NCBI RefSeq assembly: GCF_028867965.1
Contig: NZ_JAPQNT010000008.1
Coordinates: 1 to 64,000, forward strand
Length of the DNA stretch: 64,000 nucleotides
From: Flavobacterium sp. SUN046
GTDB taxonomy: Bacteria; Bacteroidota; Bacteroidia; Flavobacteriales; Flavobacteriaceae
Reading direction: 5' to 3'
How positions within the stretch are numbered: position 1 is the stretch's first letter; each line of letters begins with the position of its first letter. This document shows positions 24,258 through 32,907 of the stretch, in pieces. The translations under genes and the position numbers were made by a program. The notes under the pieces were generated by a model, which worked only from the letters and a program-made list of their open reading frames with translations, was not told where the DNA came from and did no database searches.

Positions 24258-25832
24258 TTATTGCTTAAAAAATGTAGTTTCAACTTTAGCTCCAGATTGT
24301 GTGTCTTTTCTTAATTTGTAATAATATTGACTTAATAATTTATCGAATAATTCAGGGTCTTTGACTTGAATTGCACTCAATTCTTCAATAGTTACATTCA
24401 TAGAGAGTAAAGTTTCTGATGATAGTAATACACCACCAATAAAGGGTTCATCATTACATAGAACACCTCTTGTGCAATCTAAAATTGCAAATCCAGTGCC
24501 AGAAGATAAATTAGTTTGACCAGGAGCAAGTTGAGCAATATTTACTCGGTAATTATAAGTATGATGGCTAACTATAGGGATTTCCTCAACTGTAGCAGTC
24601 ATTGTGTCTGGTGCTTCATTTTGTGGGAAAGTATAAGTAAATCCTTTTTGAAATTTATCTTCAGCTAGAAGGTTTCTGCAAACATTTGCAGTTCCATTAC
24701 CATTGTCAGTAGTACTTATAATGACATTGCCACTAATATCAGTTCTTTTATAGGGTTGATAAAGACTTTCTACTGTATTCATTACATATATCAAACTATT
24801 TCCAGGTGTTCCAGATAAAGGATTTAATATGTAACTCCTCATAGCTGCTTTTTGACCAGGAGTAAAATATAAAGTACGAGTATTTGGAAATGAAGAATCG
24901 TAAATAGGATTATATTTAAAAGGCATTGACATAAAATTACCATAGATGGTATGTTCAAAATCAAATGTAGCTCCTTGACAATCTGTGCTAGTTGTAGCTC
25001 CTAATGGGTTTAGTTGACCATCATTTGCACTATTTTTAATGAATTTATCGCAAAAATTATTTATTTGTGCAGGTGTATCTACGACTGCATCTCCAATTGT
25101 ACTGGCATTAAAAAGTGGTGAATCTGGATTTCTTGTTACATGCTCACAAACGAGAGTTGTCCCTACTTGTGTATAATCGTATGGATGACGTAATCCTAAC
25201 ACATGTCCCATTTCGTGACAAATCATTAAATCTTTGTCAAAGGTTGGATTAAAAAGTGATGGAGTGTCGCCAGCAGGTATTCCAGCGTATGCAGGCATTG
25301 ATATTAGAAAAGTTGGTTTTCCTAAAAATGTTACTCCGTAGTTAGGTGAATGAGTTGCAGTTGCTGTAGGAGGAGAAGATGGTAGCTCACATTGTTGAAC
25401 AAAGTTTATATTTATAGCATCTTTCTCACACAAATCATTCATGGCGTTAAAATAATAATTTGAGTTAGTGTTGTTGTAATAAGTTAAATTAGAACTATTG
25501 TAAAAATTATATCCTAAATATTTGAAGAAGATATTAAATTGATTGTAATTTACATTCAACATTTTGACAATATCTAAAAATTCATCTTCTCCAAAAGGAA
25601 TAGGAGGTGTTTGACTACTGAAATAATTTAATCCATTGTCAAAATTAAAAACATTAATTCTGACATTCAGTACCAATGGTGTTAATGGGTTGTCAATAAT
25701 TGTTGGATTATTGATGATATTTAACTTTTGAGTATTAAACTCTACAGAATCAAAAGTTGAACAAAATGTTGTAGTTACTTGTGAAAATGAGTTTAGGCTG
25801 TAAAGTAGGAAAAGAAGTATTGTTTTTTTCAT
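24258..25832 (-). CDS. Secreted M43-like zinc metalloprotease
   Basis: The 524-residue protein has a signal peptide (KKTILLFLLYSLNSFSQ). Near residue 206 it shows the metzincin zinc site HEMGHVLGLRH (HExxHxxGxxH). Further M43/pappalysin marks are GDAVVDTPAQ, a probable Met-turn in NFMSMP and FTPGQKAAMRSYIL. It should cut proteins outside the cytoplasm. No T9SS sorting domain is visible at the C-terminus (it ends AKVETTFFKQ), unlike the neighbouring gene, so it may remain periplasmic or rely on another route. The last ~150 residues have no recognisable domain. It is co-transcribed with the propeller gene 2 bp downstream. Confidence 0.85.
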   Translation of the reverse strand: MKKTILLFLLYSLNSFSQVTTTFCSTFDSVEFNTQKLNIINNPTIIDNPLTPLVLNVRINVFNFDNGLNYFSSQTPPIPFGEDEFLDIVKMLNVNYNQFNIFFKYLGYNFYNSSNLTYYNNTNSNYYFNAMNDLCEKDAININFVQQCELPSSPPTATATHSPNYGVTFLGKPTFLISMPAYAGIPAGDTPSLFNPTFDKDLMICHEMGHVLGLRHPYDYTQVGTTLVCEHVTRNPDSPLFNASTIGDAVVDTPAQINNFCDKFIKNSANDGQLNPLGATTSTDCQGATFDFEHTIYGNFMSMPFKYNPIYDSSFPNTRTLYFTPGQKAAMRSYILNPLSGTPGNSLIYVMNTVESLYQPYKRTDISGNVIISTTDNGNGTANVCRNLLAEDKFQKGFTYTFPQNEAPDTMTATVEEIPIVSHHTYNYRVNIAQLAPGQTNLSSGTGFAILDCTRGVLCNDEPFIGGVLLSSETLLSMNVTIEELSAIQVKDPELFDKLLSQYYYKLRKDTQSGAKVETTFFKQ

Positions 25833-25905
25833 AATTATTTAATAATTAAGTGTTTTGAATTATAAAAGTAGTTTTTTTATTTTAACAAATTCAAAAAAGC
25901 TCCAT

Positions 25906-25972
25906 TTATTTCAATTTTATCTCAATTTCAAATAAATTATTAAAAATGTCGACTATTTGTTCGGCATTTTTT
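25906..25972 (-). pseudogene. yigZ 3'-end remnant, copy 2
   Basis: The minus strand reads KNAEQIVDIFNNLFEIEI, then KLK and a stop: 21 codons almost identical to the end of yigZ but without any gene body. It lies 11 bp beyond the stop codon of propeller gene B, exactly as copy 1 lies beyond propeller gene A. The arrangement repeats as [propeller gene + yigZ tail]. It contains the same imperfect hairpin and may also act as terminator. Confidence 0.7.
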
Positions 25973-25983
25973 AACTGAAAAAT

Positions 25984-27567
25984 TTAGATTTTTATTATTT
26001 TGAATGTAATTTTTTGATGATTTTTATTTTCTAACTCAATAAAATAAAAGCCAGATTGGGTTTCAATTGAATTAGTATAAGTGTTAATTGTACTTATATT
26101 TTCTTGTTTTACTATTTGTCCTAAATAATTGCGAATAGTTATCGTATAATTTTCAAAAGTGGAATTAAATTTTATATTGAAAACTCCAGTTGTAGGATTT
26201 GGATAAATTGAAAAGAGCGATGAATCTAGAGTATTGTTTGAAAGATTATCTGGTGATAACTTTATTATCCAATAGTCTTGACCAGTTGCAATTTCAGTCT
26301 TTTCGCCAGAAATACTAGATTTTGAGTTAGAACCTATAATTATTCCATTATCTGGTGTAGATTGAATTTTTATATTATAATCTTGGTCGTTACCACCAAT
26401 TGTTTTATCCCAAAGAATAGTTCCGTTTTCATCAATTTTTACTAGCCAAATATCTTCTAATCCTCTACTATTTTCTGTTTTATCACCTGAAATTGGTGAA
26501 GAAGATGTGCCAGCTAATAAAAAATTACCATCTATTGTTTTATCAATTGATGCAATTCCATCACTCGTTGTTCCTCCAATAGTTTTTTGCCAAATTATTT
26601 CACCTAACGAGTTCAGTTTTATCACCCAAAAATCATCAGCACCTTTTGAAGGTTCTGTTTTATTCCCTGATATACCTGAACTAGAATTACCACCTATCAA
26701 GAAACCATTATCAACCATTTCAATTACAGCGTTGCATTGTTCTATTTCTGTTCCACCAATGGTTTTTTGCCACAAAATATTTTTATCTGAATCTAATTTT
26801 ACAATCCAAAAGTCATTTTGACCATAACAATTTTCTGTTTTATTTCCCGAAATACCTGAACTTGAATATCCACCAATTATATAACCATTATCAGTTGTTT
26901 TATTAAATGAAGTTAGAGTTTCATTACTTGAACCTCCTAGTGTTTTTTGCCATAAAATAGTTCCTGATTCATCAAGTTCTAAAACCCAATAATCATAAAT
27001 TCCATAATTTATATCGCTTTTATCTCCTGAAATTGATGAAGCTGAAATGGCACCAATTAATATGTTATTATTAGTTAAAATATTTAGCGACATTGGTTGA
27101 TCAGCATTACTACCTCCAATGGATTTTTGCCAAACAATAGTTCCAATATTGTTTAATTTTAAGAGCCAAATATCATCTACTCCTTTTGTATTTATAGTTT
27201 TGTCTCCAGCAATATTTGAACTTGAAGCTCCAATAACAATAAAACCTCCATCTGTAGTTTCTTTAATTAATGTGTTGCTATTAATACCATTCGCTTTGAT
27301 TGTGTTCTGCCATACAATAGTGCCAACAGCATTTAATTTTACAATCCAAAAATCAAAAGTTCCAAAAAACTGTTCAGTCTTATCTCTTGAAATTACAGAA
27401 TTTGAATAGCCACCTATAATGTATCCGCCATCTGTAGTTTGACTTATATCTGTTATTCTATCAATTTGGTTTCCACCAATAGTATTCTGCCATTCTATTG
27501 TAGGAGTTTGGGCATTGATATTGCAACAATAAGTAATTAATAGTACTATGATTACAACATTTTTCAT
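25984..27567 (-). CDS. T9SS-secreted protein with seven propeller-like repeats (paralogue B)
   Basis: The 527-residue protein is a clear paralogue of the one at 22666-24255. It has a signal peptide (MKNVVIIVLLITYCCNINAQ) and seven ~58-residue repeats with WQKTIGG and SSGISGNKT cores. The T9SS sorting domain (FSIYPNPTTGVFNIKF ... IVKQENIST) is nearly identical to that of paralogue A. Conservation is far higher in the last third than in the repeats, pointing to recent duplication or gene conversion at the 3' end. A surface or released binding protein with a predicted seven-bladed propeller is most likely. It lies between yigZ and the remnant at 25906 and seems to have its own transcript. Confidence 0.82.
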   Translation of the reverse strand: MKNVVIIVLLITYCCNINAQTPTIEWQNTIGGNQIDRITDISQTTDGGYIIGGYSNSVISRDKTEQFFGTFDFWIVKLNAVGTIVWQNTIKANGINSNTLIKETTDGGFIVIGASSSNIAGDKTINTKGVDDIWLLKLNNIGTIVWQKSIGGSNADQPMSLNILTNNNILIGAISASSISGDKSDINYGIYDYWVLELDESGTILWQKTLGGSSNETLTSFNKTTDNGYIIGGYSSSGISGNKTENCYGQNDFWIVKLDSDKNILWQKTIGGTEIEQCNAVIEMVDNGFLIGGNSSSGISGNKTEPSKGADDFWVIKLNSLGEIIWQKTIGGTTSDGIASIDKTIDGNFLLAGTSSSPISGDKTENSRGLEDIWLVKIDENGTILWDKTIGGNDQDYNIKIQSTPDNGIIIGSNSKSSISGEKTEIATGQDYWIIKLSPDNLSNNTLDSSLFSIYPNPTTGVFNIKFNSTFENYTITIRNYLGQIVKQENISTINTYTNSIETQSGFYFIELENKNHQKITFKIIKI

Positions 27568-27636
27568 GATTATGGTTTATAAAATCTGAATTATATTTTT
27601 AATTAATTTCAAATAGTAAATATAATGTATTTGATA

Positions 27637-27707
27637 TCAATTCTTTATTACAATCTCAATTTCAAATAAATTATTAAAAATGTCGAGTATTTGTTCGGCA
27701 TTTTTTT
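27637..27707 (-). repeat. yigZ 3' end, copy 3 of a triplicated ~65-bp sequence
   Basis: The intact gene end shares ~55-60 nearly identical bases with 25906-25972 and 22584-22654 (common core TCTCAATTTCAAATAAATT, then AAAAATGTCGA and TTCGGCATTTTTT). The three copies divide the region into two intervals of about 1.7 and 3.3 kb, each beginning with a remnant tail next to a propeller gene. Confidence 0.75.
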
Positions 27708-28242
27708 TGCGTGTTGCAATTTCAATTTCGCAACTTTCGTTCATATTTTGAGAAATGATATTGAGATTTTTTTCTTTAATCACACGCATTACTTTATTCA
27801 TGTTTTTATAATCGAATGAAATAATATAATGAATATCAATAGTTTTTTCGATAATTTCTGATGCTTCTAATGCCATTTGTGCTGAAGTTCTATAGGCCGA
27901 AATCAATCCGCCAACGCCTAACTTGATTCCACCAAAAAAACGAACTACAACAACTAAAACATTGGTTAATCCAAAGGATTGAATTTGACCATAAATTGGA
28001 GCGCCAGCAGTATTACTTGGTTCGCCATCATCGTTGGCTCTATATTGAATTTTATCGGTTCCAATTTGAAAAGCGTAACAAAAATGAACGGCACCATAAT
28101 GTTGCTTGCGCAAACTATCTAAATGATTTTTAATTTCCTCTTCTGTAGTTACAGGAAATGCGTAACCATAAAACTTACTGTTTTTCTCTTTAAATAGAAT
28201 TTCTTCCGAAGGTGAAGCAATGGTTTTGTATGTGTCAGTCAT
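27637..28242 (-). CDS. yigZ: YigZ/IMPACT family protein
   Basis: The 201-residue protein has the UPF0029 (IMPACT N-terminal) domain: GYAFPVTTEEEI, HFCYAFQIG, the conserved RANDDGEPSNTAGAPI and VVVVRFFGGIKLGVGGL, then a small C-terminal UPF0029 domain. The family is linked to translation or nucleic-acid binding, with no settled activity in bacteria. The open frame extends to a TTG at 28266, but the ATG at 28242 (MTDTYKTIASPSEE) gives the usual length. Its last ~21 codons (27637-27707) exist as two further copies at 22584-22654 and 25906-25972, showing that DNA was added at its 3' end without destroying it. Confidence 0.92.
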   Translation of the reverse strand: MTDTYKTIASPSEEILFKEKNSKFYGYAFPVTTEEEIKNHLDSLRKQHYGAVHFCYAFQIGTDKIQYRANDDGEPSNTAGAPIYGQIQSFGLTNVLVVVVRFFGGIKLGVGGLISAYRTSAQMALEASEIIEKTIDIHYIISFDYKNMNKVMRVIKEKNLNIISQNMNESCEIEIATRKKNAEQILDIFNNLFEIEIVIKN

Positions 28243-28305
28243 TATAAATTCAAAATTCCAATTCAAGTAAAATTATTTCGGATTTGAAATTTTTTTTGAG
28301 TTTTT

Positions 28306-28914
28306 TTAAAGCGGTAACTGTTTTTGTTCAAATAAATCGACTACATCTTCTTTGCCAACTTGTAAATTCCAAACATGAATTCCGATGCTTGCTGCGGCAT
28401 CAGTATTGGTTTTTTTATCATCAACAAATAAGGTGCGTTTTGGAGATAAATCGTGTTTGTTTATAATATAACTGTAAATACCTGAATCTGGTTTTCGCAT
28501 TCCCATTTCATAGGAGTAATATACTTTTTCAAAACATTGGTAGAAATCGCTAAAAAACGAAACGCCAACATTGTGTTCAAATTTACTTATGTGTATTTCA
28601 TCAGTATTGGTTAATAAAAACAAACGGTATCTGCTAGAAAGCATTTGCAAAAACTCCAATCTATATAAAGGAAATTCACCAATAATAGTGTTCCAAGCTT
28701 CTCTAATTTCTTCAATCGTTGCATTCGGAATGAATTTATGAAAACAAGTTATGAACTCCATTTCTGAAACTTTTCCTTTTTCAAATAAATCATTCATTTC
28801 AACAAGTTCTTCGTTTGGACCTGGCAAACCTAATTTTTTGAACGCTTCTACTTGAGCATCTTTCTCTAAATTAATAAAAATATCACCGAAATCGAAAATT
28901 ATTGTGTCAATCAT
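28306..28914 (-). CDS. HAD-superfamily hydrolase
   Basis: This 202-residue cytoplasmic hydrolase has the HAD motifs in order. Motif I is IIFDFGDIFINL with the nucleophile Asp in FDFGD, motif II LLTNTDE, motif III lysine in MRKPDSGIY and motif IV LFVDDKKTNTDAA. Members of this subgroup dephosphorylate small phospho-metabolites; the exact substrate is unknown. Its start overlaps the end of ribD by 8 bases, so they are co-transcribed. A phosphatase is missing from many descriptions of riboflavin synthesis between the RibD product and the next step, and a HAD enzyme fills that role in other bacteria. That link is an inference from position only. Confidence 0.88.
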   Translation of the reverse strand: MIDTIIFDFGDIFINLEKDAQVEAFKKLGLPGPNEELVEMNDLFEKGKVSEMEFITCFHKFIPNATIEEIREAWNTIIGEFPLYRLEFLQMLSSRYRLFLLTNTDEIHISKFEHNVGVSFFSDFYQCFEKVYYSYEMGMRKPDSGIYSYIINKHDLSPKRTLFVDDKKTNTDAAASIGIHVWNLQVGKEDVVDLFEQKQLPL

Positions 28915-29914
28915 GATTGAAAAATATTAAAAGTTCATCCTCTAAAATTTGTTGTCTTTTGATGTTTTTAAAATTTATTTTGGGTGCTTTTGTACCGTTT
29001 TTAAAATTGATTCGACCTTTAAAAACTCGAGCTTCGTCCCATAAATTTTCATCAATAAATGTTTGCAATGTTTGTCTTCCGCCTTCAATTATAATTGATT
29101 GAATTTCTTCATAAAATAACAAATCGGTAATTTTTTGACCTAAATTGTTTGTGAAATTGAAATTGTCATTTGAAATCGAAATCGTTTTTGCCTGATTATC
29201 AAAGATAAGATTTTCTTTTGAAATTCTATTATTTTGGTCTAAAACTATTCTAATCGGATTATTTCCAGTCCAATCTCTTGTTGTTAAACTTGGATTATCG
29301 TCAATAACGGTATTTGTTCCAACTAAAATTGCTTGTTCTTCACTACGCCATTTATGAACCAATTGACGTGAGTATTCATTGGTTATCCAAACTGGTTTTT
29401 GATTTTCTTTTGATGATGGTGCAATAAATCCGCCTTGACTTTCAGCCCATTTCAAAATAATATAAGGTCGTTTTTTAGTATGAAATGTAAAAAATCGTTT
29501 GTTTAATTCGTTGCATTCTTCTTCTAAAATTCCAATTGTAACATTTTTTCCAGCTTCGATTAGCTTTTTAATTCCGTTTCCAGCAACTTTTGCGAAAGGA
29601 TCGATGGTCCCAATAACCACATTCGGAATAGCATTAGCAATTATCAAATCGCAACAAGGCGGCGTTTTTCCAAAATGGCTACAAGGTTCTAAACTCACAT
29701 AAATAGTTGATTTGTTTAGTAATGATTTATCTTTTACTGAATTTATAGCATTCACTTCAGCATGCGGTTCACCAGCTTTTCGGTGCCAACCTTCGCCAAT
29801 AATTTCGTTATTATAAACGATAACGCTACCAACCAGCGGATTTGGATATGTAGTTCCCAAACCATTTTTGGCTAATTCGATGCAACGTTTTATGTAAGTT
29901 TCGTGTGTTTTCAC
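28907..29914 (-). CDS. ribD: Bifunctional pyrimidine deaminase/reductase RibD
   Basis: RibD carries out the second and third steps of riboflavin synthesis: deamination of the pyrimidine and NADPH-dependent reduction of the ribose. The deaminase zinc site is HAEVNAI and PCSHFGKTPPCCD (residues ~50-87). The reductase domain from ~145 shows ILKWAESQGGFIA, AILVGTNTVIDDNPSLTTR (seen as GTNTVIDDNPSLT) and IIEGGRQTLQTF. The start codon is GTG (29912-29914), since no ATG exists nearby and MKTHETYIKRCIELAKNG-type alignment begins here. A perfect TACTTTTG box ends only 4 bases upstream, so the mRNA may have no leader. Confidence 0.94.
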   Translation of the reverse strand: MKTHETYIKRCIELAKNGLGTTYPNPLVGSVIVYNNEIIGEGWHRKAGEPHAEVNAINSVKDKSLLNKSTIYVSLEPCSHFGKTPPCCDLIIANAIPNVVIGTIDPFAKVAGNGIKKLIEAGKNVTIGILEEECNELNKRFFTFHTKKRPYIILKWAESQGGFIAPSSKENQKPVWITNEYSRQLVHKWRSEEQAILVGTNTVIDDNPSLTTRDWTGNNPIRIVLDQNNRISKENLIFDNQAKTISISNDNFNFTNNLGQKITDLLFYEEIQSIIIEGGRQTLQTFIDENLWDEARVFKGRINFKNGTKAPKINFKNIKRQQILEDELLIFFNHD

Positions 29915-29918
29915 TATA

Positions 29919-29926
29919 CAAAAGTA
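29919..29926 (-). promoter_or_regulatory. -7 box touching the ribD start
   Basis: The minus strand reads TACTTTTG, TATA, then the GTG start. Transcription from this box would start at or near the start codon. No TTG lies at a normal -33 distance. Confidence 0.4.
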
Positions 29927-30018
29927 CTATTTTTGTAATGTAATTTAATAATTCAAAAGTATTTGATTTTTTGAATTTTGAATATCCAACTTATAATAAC
30001 AAATTTTGAATTTTAGAA

Positions 30019-30498
30019 ATGATAATTAGAGCCATCCAACCAGAAGATAACCAACAAATTGCCAACGTAATTCGTCAAGTTTTTATATCAGATGATTATC
30101 CTAAAACTGGAACTGCATTTGCCGATTCGCAATTGGATTTTATGTTTGAAACTTACAATAAACCCAAATCAATTTATTTTGTAGTTGAAGATGGCGGAAA
30201 AATAATTGGTGGTGCAGGCATAAGTCAGTTGGATAATTCAGAAGAAAATATATGCGAATTGCAAAAAATGTATTTCTTGCAAGAAGCTCGTGGCAAAGGA
30301 ATTGGATTTGAAATGATTCAAAAATGTTTGCAAAACGCAACAGCATTCGGTTATGAAAAATGTTATTTAGAAACCTTACCCGAAATGCTAAATGCTCAAA
30401 AATTGTATAAGAAAGTTGGTTTTGAATATCTTTGTGAACCACTTGGAGGAACTGGTCATACTAGTTGTCCGGTTTGGATGTTGAAGAGTTTACAATAG
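30019..30498 (+). CDS. GNAT family N-acetyltransferase, 159 aa
   Basis: The protein begins MIIRAIQPEDNQQIANVIRQ, typical of GNATs, and has the acetyl-CoA pocket in ELQKMYFLQEARGKGIGFEM (seen as MYFLQEARGKGIGFEM) and NAQKLYKKVGFEYL near the C-terminus. The family moves acetyl groups to amines; the acceptor is unknown. It is divergent from ribD and is followed after 15 bp by prmC, so the two are probably one transcript. Confidence 0.9.
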   Translation: MIIRAIQPEDNQQIANVIRQVFISDDYPKTGTAFADSQLDFMFETYNKPKSIYFVVEDGGKIIGGAGISQLDNSEENICELQKMYFLQEARGKGIGFEMIQKCLQNATAFGYEKCYLETLPEMLNAQKLYKKVGFEYLCEPLGGTGHTSCPVWMLKSLQ

Positions 30499-30513
30499 TT
30501 TAATTTGTTTAAA

Positions 30514-31368
30514 ATGGTTTTAAAAGAATACAAATCTATATTTCTACAAGAGCTTTCTACGGTATATGATGCAATGGAAATTGAAAGTTTCTTCTACATT
30601 ATATTAGACTGTTTTCATAATAAAAAGCGAATCGATTTAGCTCTTAATCCAGCAATGGAAATAGATGCTTTAGATTTATTGCGATGGGAAAGTGTTTTGT
30701 CAGATTTAAAAAAGCAAAAACCAATTCAATATATATTAGGAGAAACTGAATTTTATGGATTGAAATTTTTGGTTAATGAAAACACTTTAATTCCGAGACC
30801 AGAAACTGAAGAATTGGTTGAATGGATTTTAGAAAGTACGAAGTTAGAATTACAAAATACTAAGTTGAAACTTATAGATATTGGAACGGGTAGTGGTTGC
30901 ATTGCGATTTCGTTGGCAAAAAATCTTCAAAATTCAGAAGTTTCGGCTGTTGATGTTTCTGAAAAAGCATTGGTTATGGCTAAAAAAAATGCTGAAATCA
31001 ATAAAGTTGATGTGAATTTTATTCTGAAAAATATTTTGGAAACTAATGATTTGGAAGTGCAATATGATGTAATTGTTTCCAATCCGCCTTATGTTCGCAA
31101 TCTTGAAAAAGGTGAAATCAAAACCAATGTTTTAGAATTTGAACCGCATTTGGCGTTGTTTGTTGAAGATAACGATGCGTTGCTATTTTATCGAAAAATT
31201 GCTGAGTTGGCTTTGAAAAATTTATCTGAAAACGGAACGTTATATTTTGAAATCAATCAATATTTAGGTAAAGAAACGATTGAATTACTTGAAAATATGG
31301 GTTTTAAAAACATCGAATTGAAGCAAGATATTTATGGAAATGACCGAATGATTCGATGTATGAGGTGA
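30514..31368 (+). CDS. prmC: Release factor glutamine methyltransferase PrmC
   Basis: PrmC methylates the glutamine of the GGQ loop in release factors RF1 and RF2. The 284-residue protein has the N-terminal helical domain with the PIQYILGETEFYGL block, the SAM motif DIGTGSGCIAISLA and the catalytic SNPPYVRN. The frame could start at a TTG (30505), but the ATG at 30514 (MVLKEYKSIFLQEL) is better. It follows the GNAT gene by 15 bp. With prfC earlier in the window, two factors of translation termination are present, but they are far apart. Confidence 0.94.
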   Translation: MVLKEYKSIFLQELSTVYDAMEIESFFYIILDCFHNKKRIDLALNPAMEIDALDLLRWESVLSDLKKQKPIQYILGETEFYGLKFLVNENTLIPRPETEELVEWILESTKLELQNTKLKLIDIGTGSGCIAISLAKNLQNSEVSAVDVSEKALVMAKKNAEINKVDVNFILKNILETNDLEVQYDVIVSNPPYVRNLEKGEIKTNVLEFEPHLALFVEDNDALLFYRKIAELALKNLSENGTLYFEINQYLGKETIELLENMGFKNIELKQDIYGNDRMIRCMR

Positions 31369-31369
31369 T

Positions 31370-31451
31370 TTTTTGTCATTTCGACAGAAGAGAAATCTCA
31401 TTAAGGTTTAAAAATTATGTGATTTCTCCCAAAAGGTCGAAATGACAAAAA
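31370..31451. repeat. 82-bp palindromic intergenic element
   Basis: A 16-bp perfect outer stem (31370-31385 with 31436-31451, core GTCATTTCGAC) and an inner stem AGAAATC/GATTTCT (31391-31397 with 31421-31427) make a long hairpin 2 bp after the prmC stop. From memory, GTCATTTCGA-type palindromes are dispersed in flavobacterial genomes. It could end prmC transcription or be a small non-autonomous mobile repeat. Confidence 0.75.
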
Positions 31452-31504
31452 TAAAAACTTTCTATTTTCAATCTCGTACTTCGTATTTCTTAGCTCGTAC
31501 CTAA

Positions 31505-32749
31505 TTATTCATAACGTAACGCCTCAATAGGATCTAATTTTGATGCTTTAATTGCTGGATACAAGCCAGAAACTAATGCGACAATAAAACTAGTAATTAC
31601 CGCTGCAACAATGGCGCTCCACGGAATTACAAATCCGAATTCCATTAAACTTGCCATTAAATAACCAATTAATATTCCTAAAATAATTCCGAGTAAACCG
31701 CCTAATTGTGCAATAATTAAAGTTTCCATAAAAAATTGCCAAGCGATTGTACCTTTTTTAGCTCCAAGTGATTTTCTAACTCCAATTTCACGCGTTCTAT
31801 CGGTAACCGAAACAATCATAATATTCATTAAGGCAATCGATGAACCAAGAATAGTTATAATGCCGATAATCCATGCTGAAACACTTAAAAAACCTGTCAT
31901 TTCGGCAATTCTATTCACTAAATCATCACTTCTTGAAACACCAAAATTAGTTTCTTCAACCGGATTTAACTTTCTAATTTTTCGCATCGTTACCATTGCA
32001 TTGTCAACGGCTGGCTCTAAAAATTCTTTTTTGTCAACCATAGTACTAATGGTGTAATTAATACTTGGCGCTGAAAATAAAGATCGTGCTACTTGAATCG
32101 GAATAAGTACACGTAAATCTTGACTGTTTCCAAACGTAGAACCTTTTTCTTTTAAAACTCCAATTACTTTAAATTTTGCACCTCTAATTGAAATAATTTT
32201 ATCAATTGGGTTGACGTCTTTTAGCAAACCTTTAGTAACAAAATCGCTTCCAAGAATACACATGTATGCATTGTTAGAAATATCAAAACTGGTAAAATTT
32301 CTACCTTGCGTAACTTCAAGTCCGTTATTGGCTGTAAAATATTCATCAATTCCTAAAACTGCAATTTCGGGATCCGTTTTTTCGTTTTCAAATTTTACTT
32401 CGGCTGCTGATGTTGCTGTAAATGATAATGACGTATGCGTAAACGGATAATCATATTTTTCTTTATATTCTCGAGCTTCGGGATAAGAAATAATCGGATT
32501 TATTTTTTCGATTTCGCCACCGCCTTGGTTTCGGGTTTTAAATTCGTATTGATTTATGCTAAAAGTATTGGAACCCATTGAAGCAAATTTGGAATTTAAC
32601 GTGTTATCAATAGCCGAAACTACTGTTAGAATTCCAACTAATGCTGTAATACCAATAGCAATAATAACGATTGTAAGTATCGTTCGGAGCAATTGGGCTT
32701 TAATTGAACCCATTGCAATCTTTATATTTTCTCTGAAAACTGCATTCAT
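31505..32749 (-). CDS. MacB/FtsX-type ABC transporter permease
   Basis: The 414-residue protein has a first membrane helix ([20 protein letters not shown]), a large MacB-type periplasmic domain (about residues 45-280) and three more helices in the FtsX domain ([54 protein letters not shown]). The signature [16 protein letters not shown] is typical. Such permeases couple ATP hydrolysis in the cytoplasm to export or mechanical work in the envelope. The ATPase partner is not adjacent, so it must be encoded elsewhere. The gene stands alone on the minus strand; its substrate is unknown. Confidence 0.9.
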   Translation of the reverse strand: MNAVFRENIKIAMGSIKAQLLRTILTIVIIAIGITALVGILTVVSAIDNTLNSKFASMGSNTFSINQYEFKTRNQGGGEIEKINPIISYPEAREYKEKYDYPFTHTSLSFTATSAAEVKFENEKTDPEIAVLGIDEYFTANNGLEVTQGRNFTSFDISNNAYMCILGSDFVTKGLLKDVNPIDKIISIRGAKFKVIGVLKEKGSTFGNSQDLRVLIPIQVARSLFSAPSINYTISTMVDKKEFLEPAVDNAMVTMRKIRKLNPVEETNFGVSRSDDLVNRIAEMTGFLSVSAWIIGIITILGSSIALMNIMIVSVTDRTREIGVRKSLGAKKGTIAWQFFMETLIIAQLGGLLGIILGILIGYLMASLMEFGFVIPWSAIVAAVITSFIVALVSGLYPAIKASKLDPIEALRYE

Positions 32750-32845
32750 AATTACTATTTGACACGAAATTACGGTTTTTGTTACAAGTTTATGGTATAA
32801 GAATTACGAATTATTTTAAAAAGTATGATATTTGTAGCATAATTT

Positions 32846-32876
32846 TAGATATCAGATTTTAGACATCAGATATCTA
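32846..32876. repeat. Small hairpin in the hisS leader
   Basis: TAGATATC (32846-32853) is inverted as GATATCTA (32869-32876). The following DNA to the hisS start is built of AAAATCTAA-like words, resembling the leader of the MoxR gene at 5860-5903. Confidence 0.35.
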
Positions 32877-32907
32877 CTATCCAAAATTTAAAATCTAATA
32901 TTTAAAA

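Noticed and set aside
25906-25972. Real small gene at the yigZ remnants
   Set aside because: There is no start codon in place and no gene body, only the last 21 codons of yigZ; the same holds for 22584-22654.
22623-27707. The three yigZ-tail hairpins as simple independent terminators
   Set aside because: The similarity extends about 25 bp beyond the stem and keeps the yigZ reading frame, so common descent from the gene end explains more than convergent hairpins; a terminator role may still exist for copy 1.
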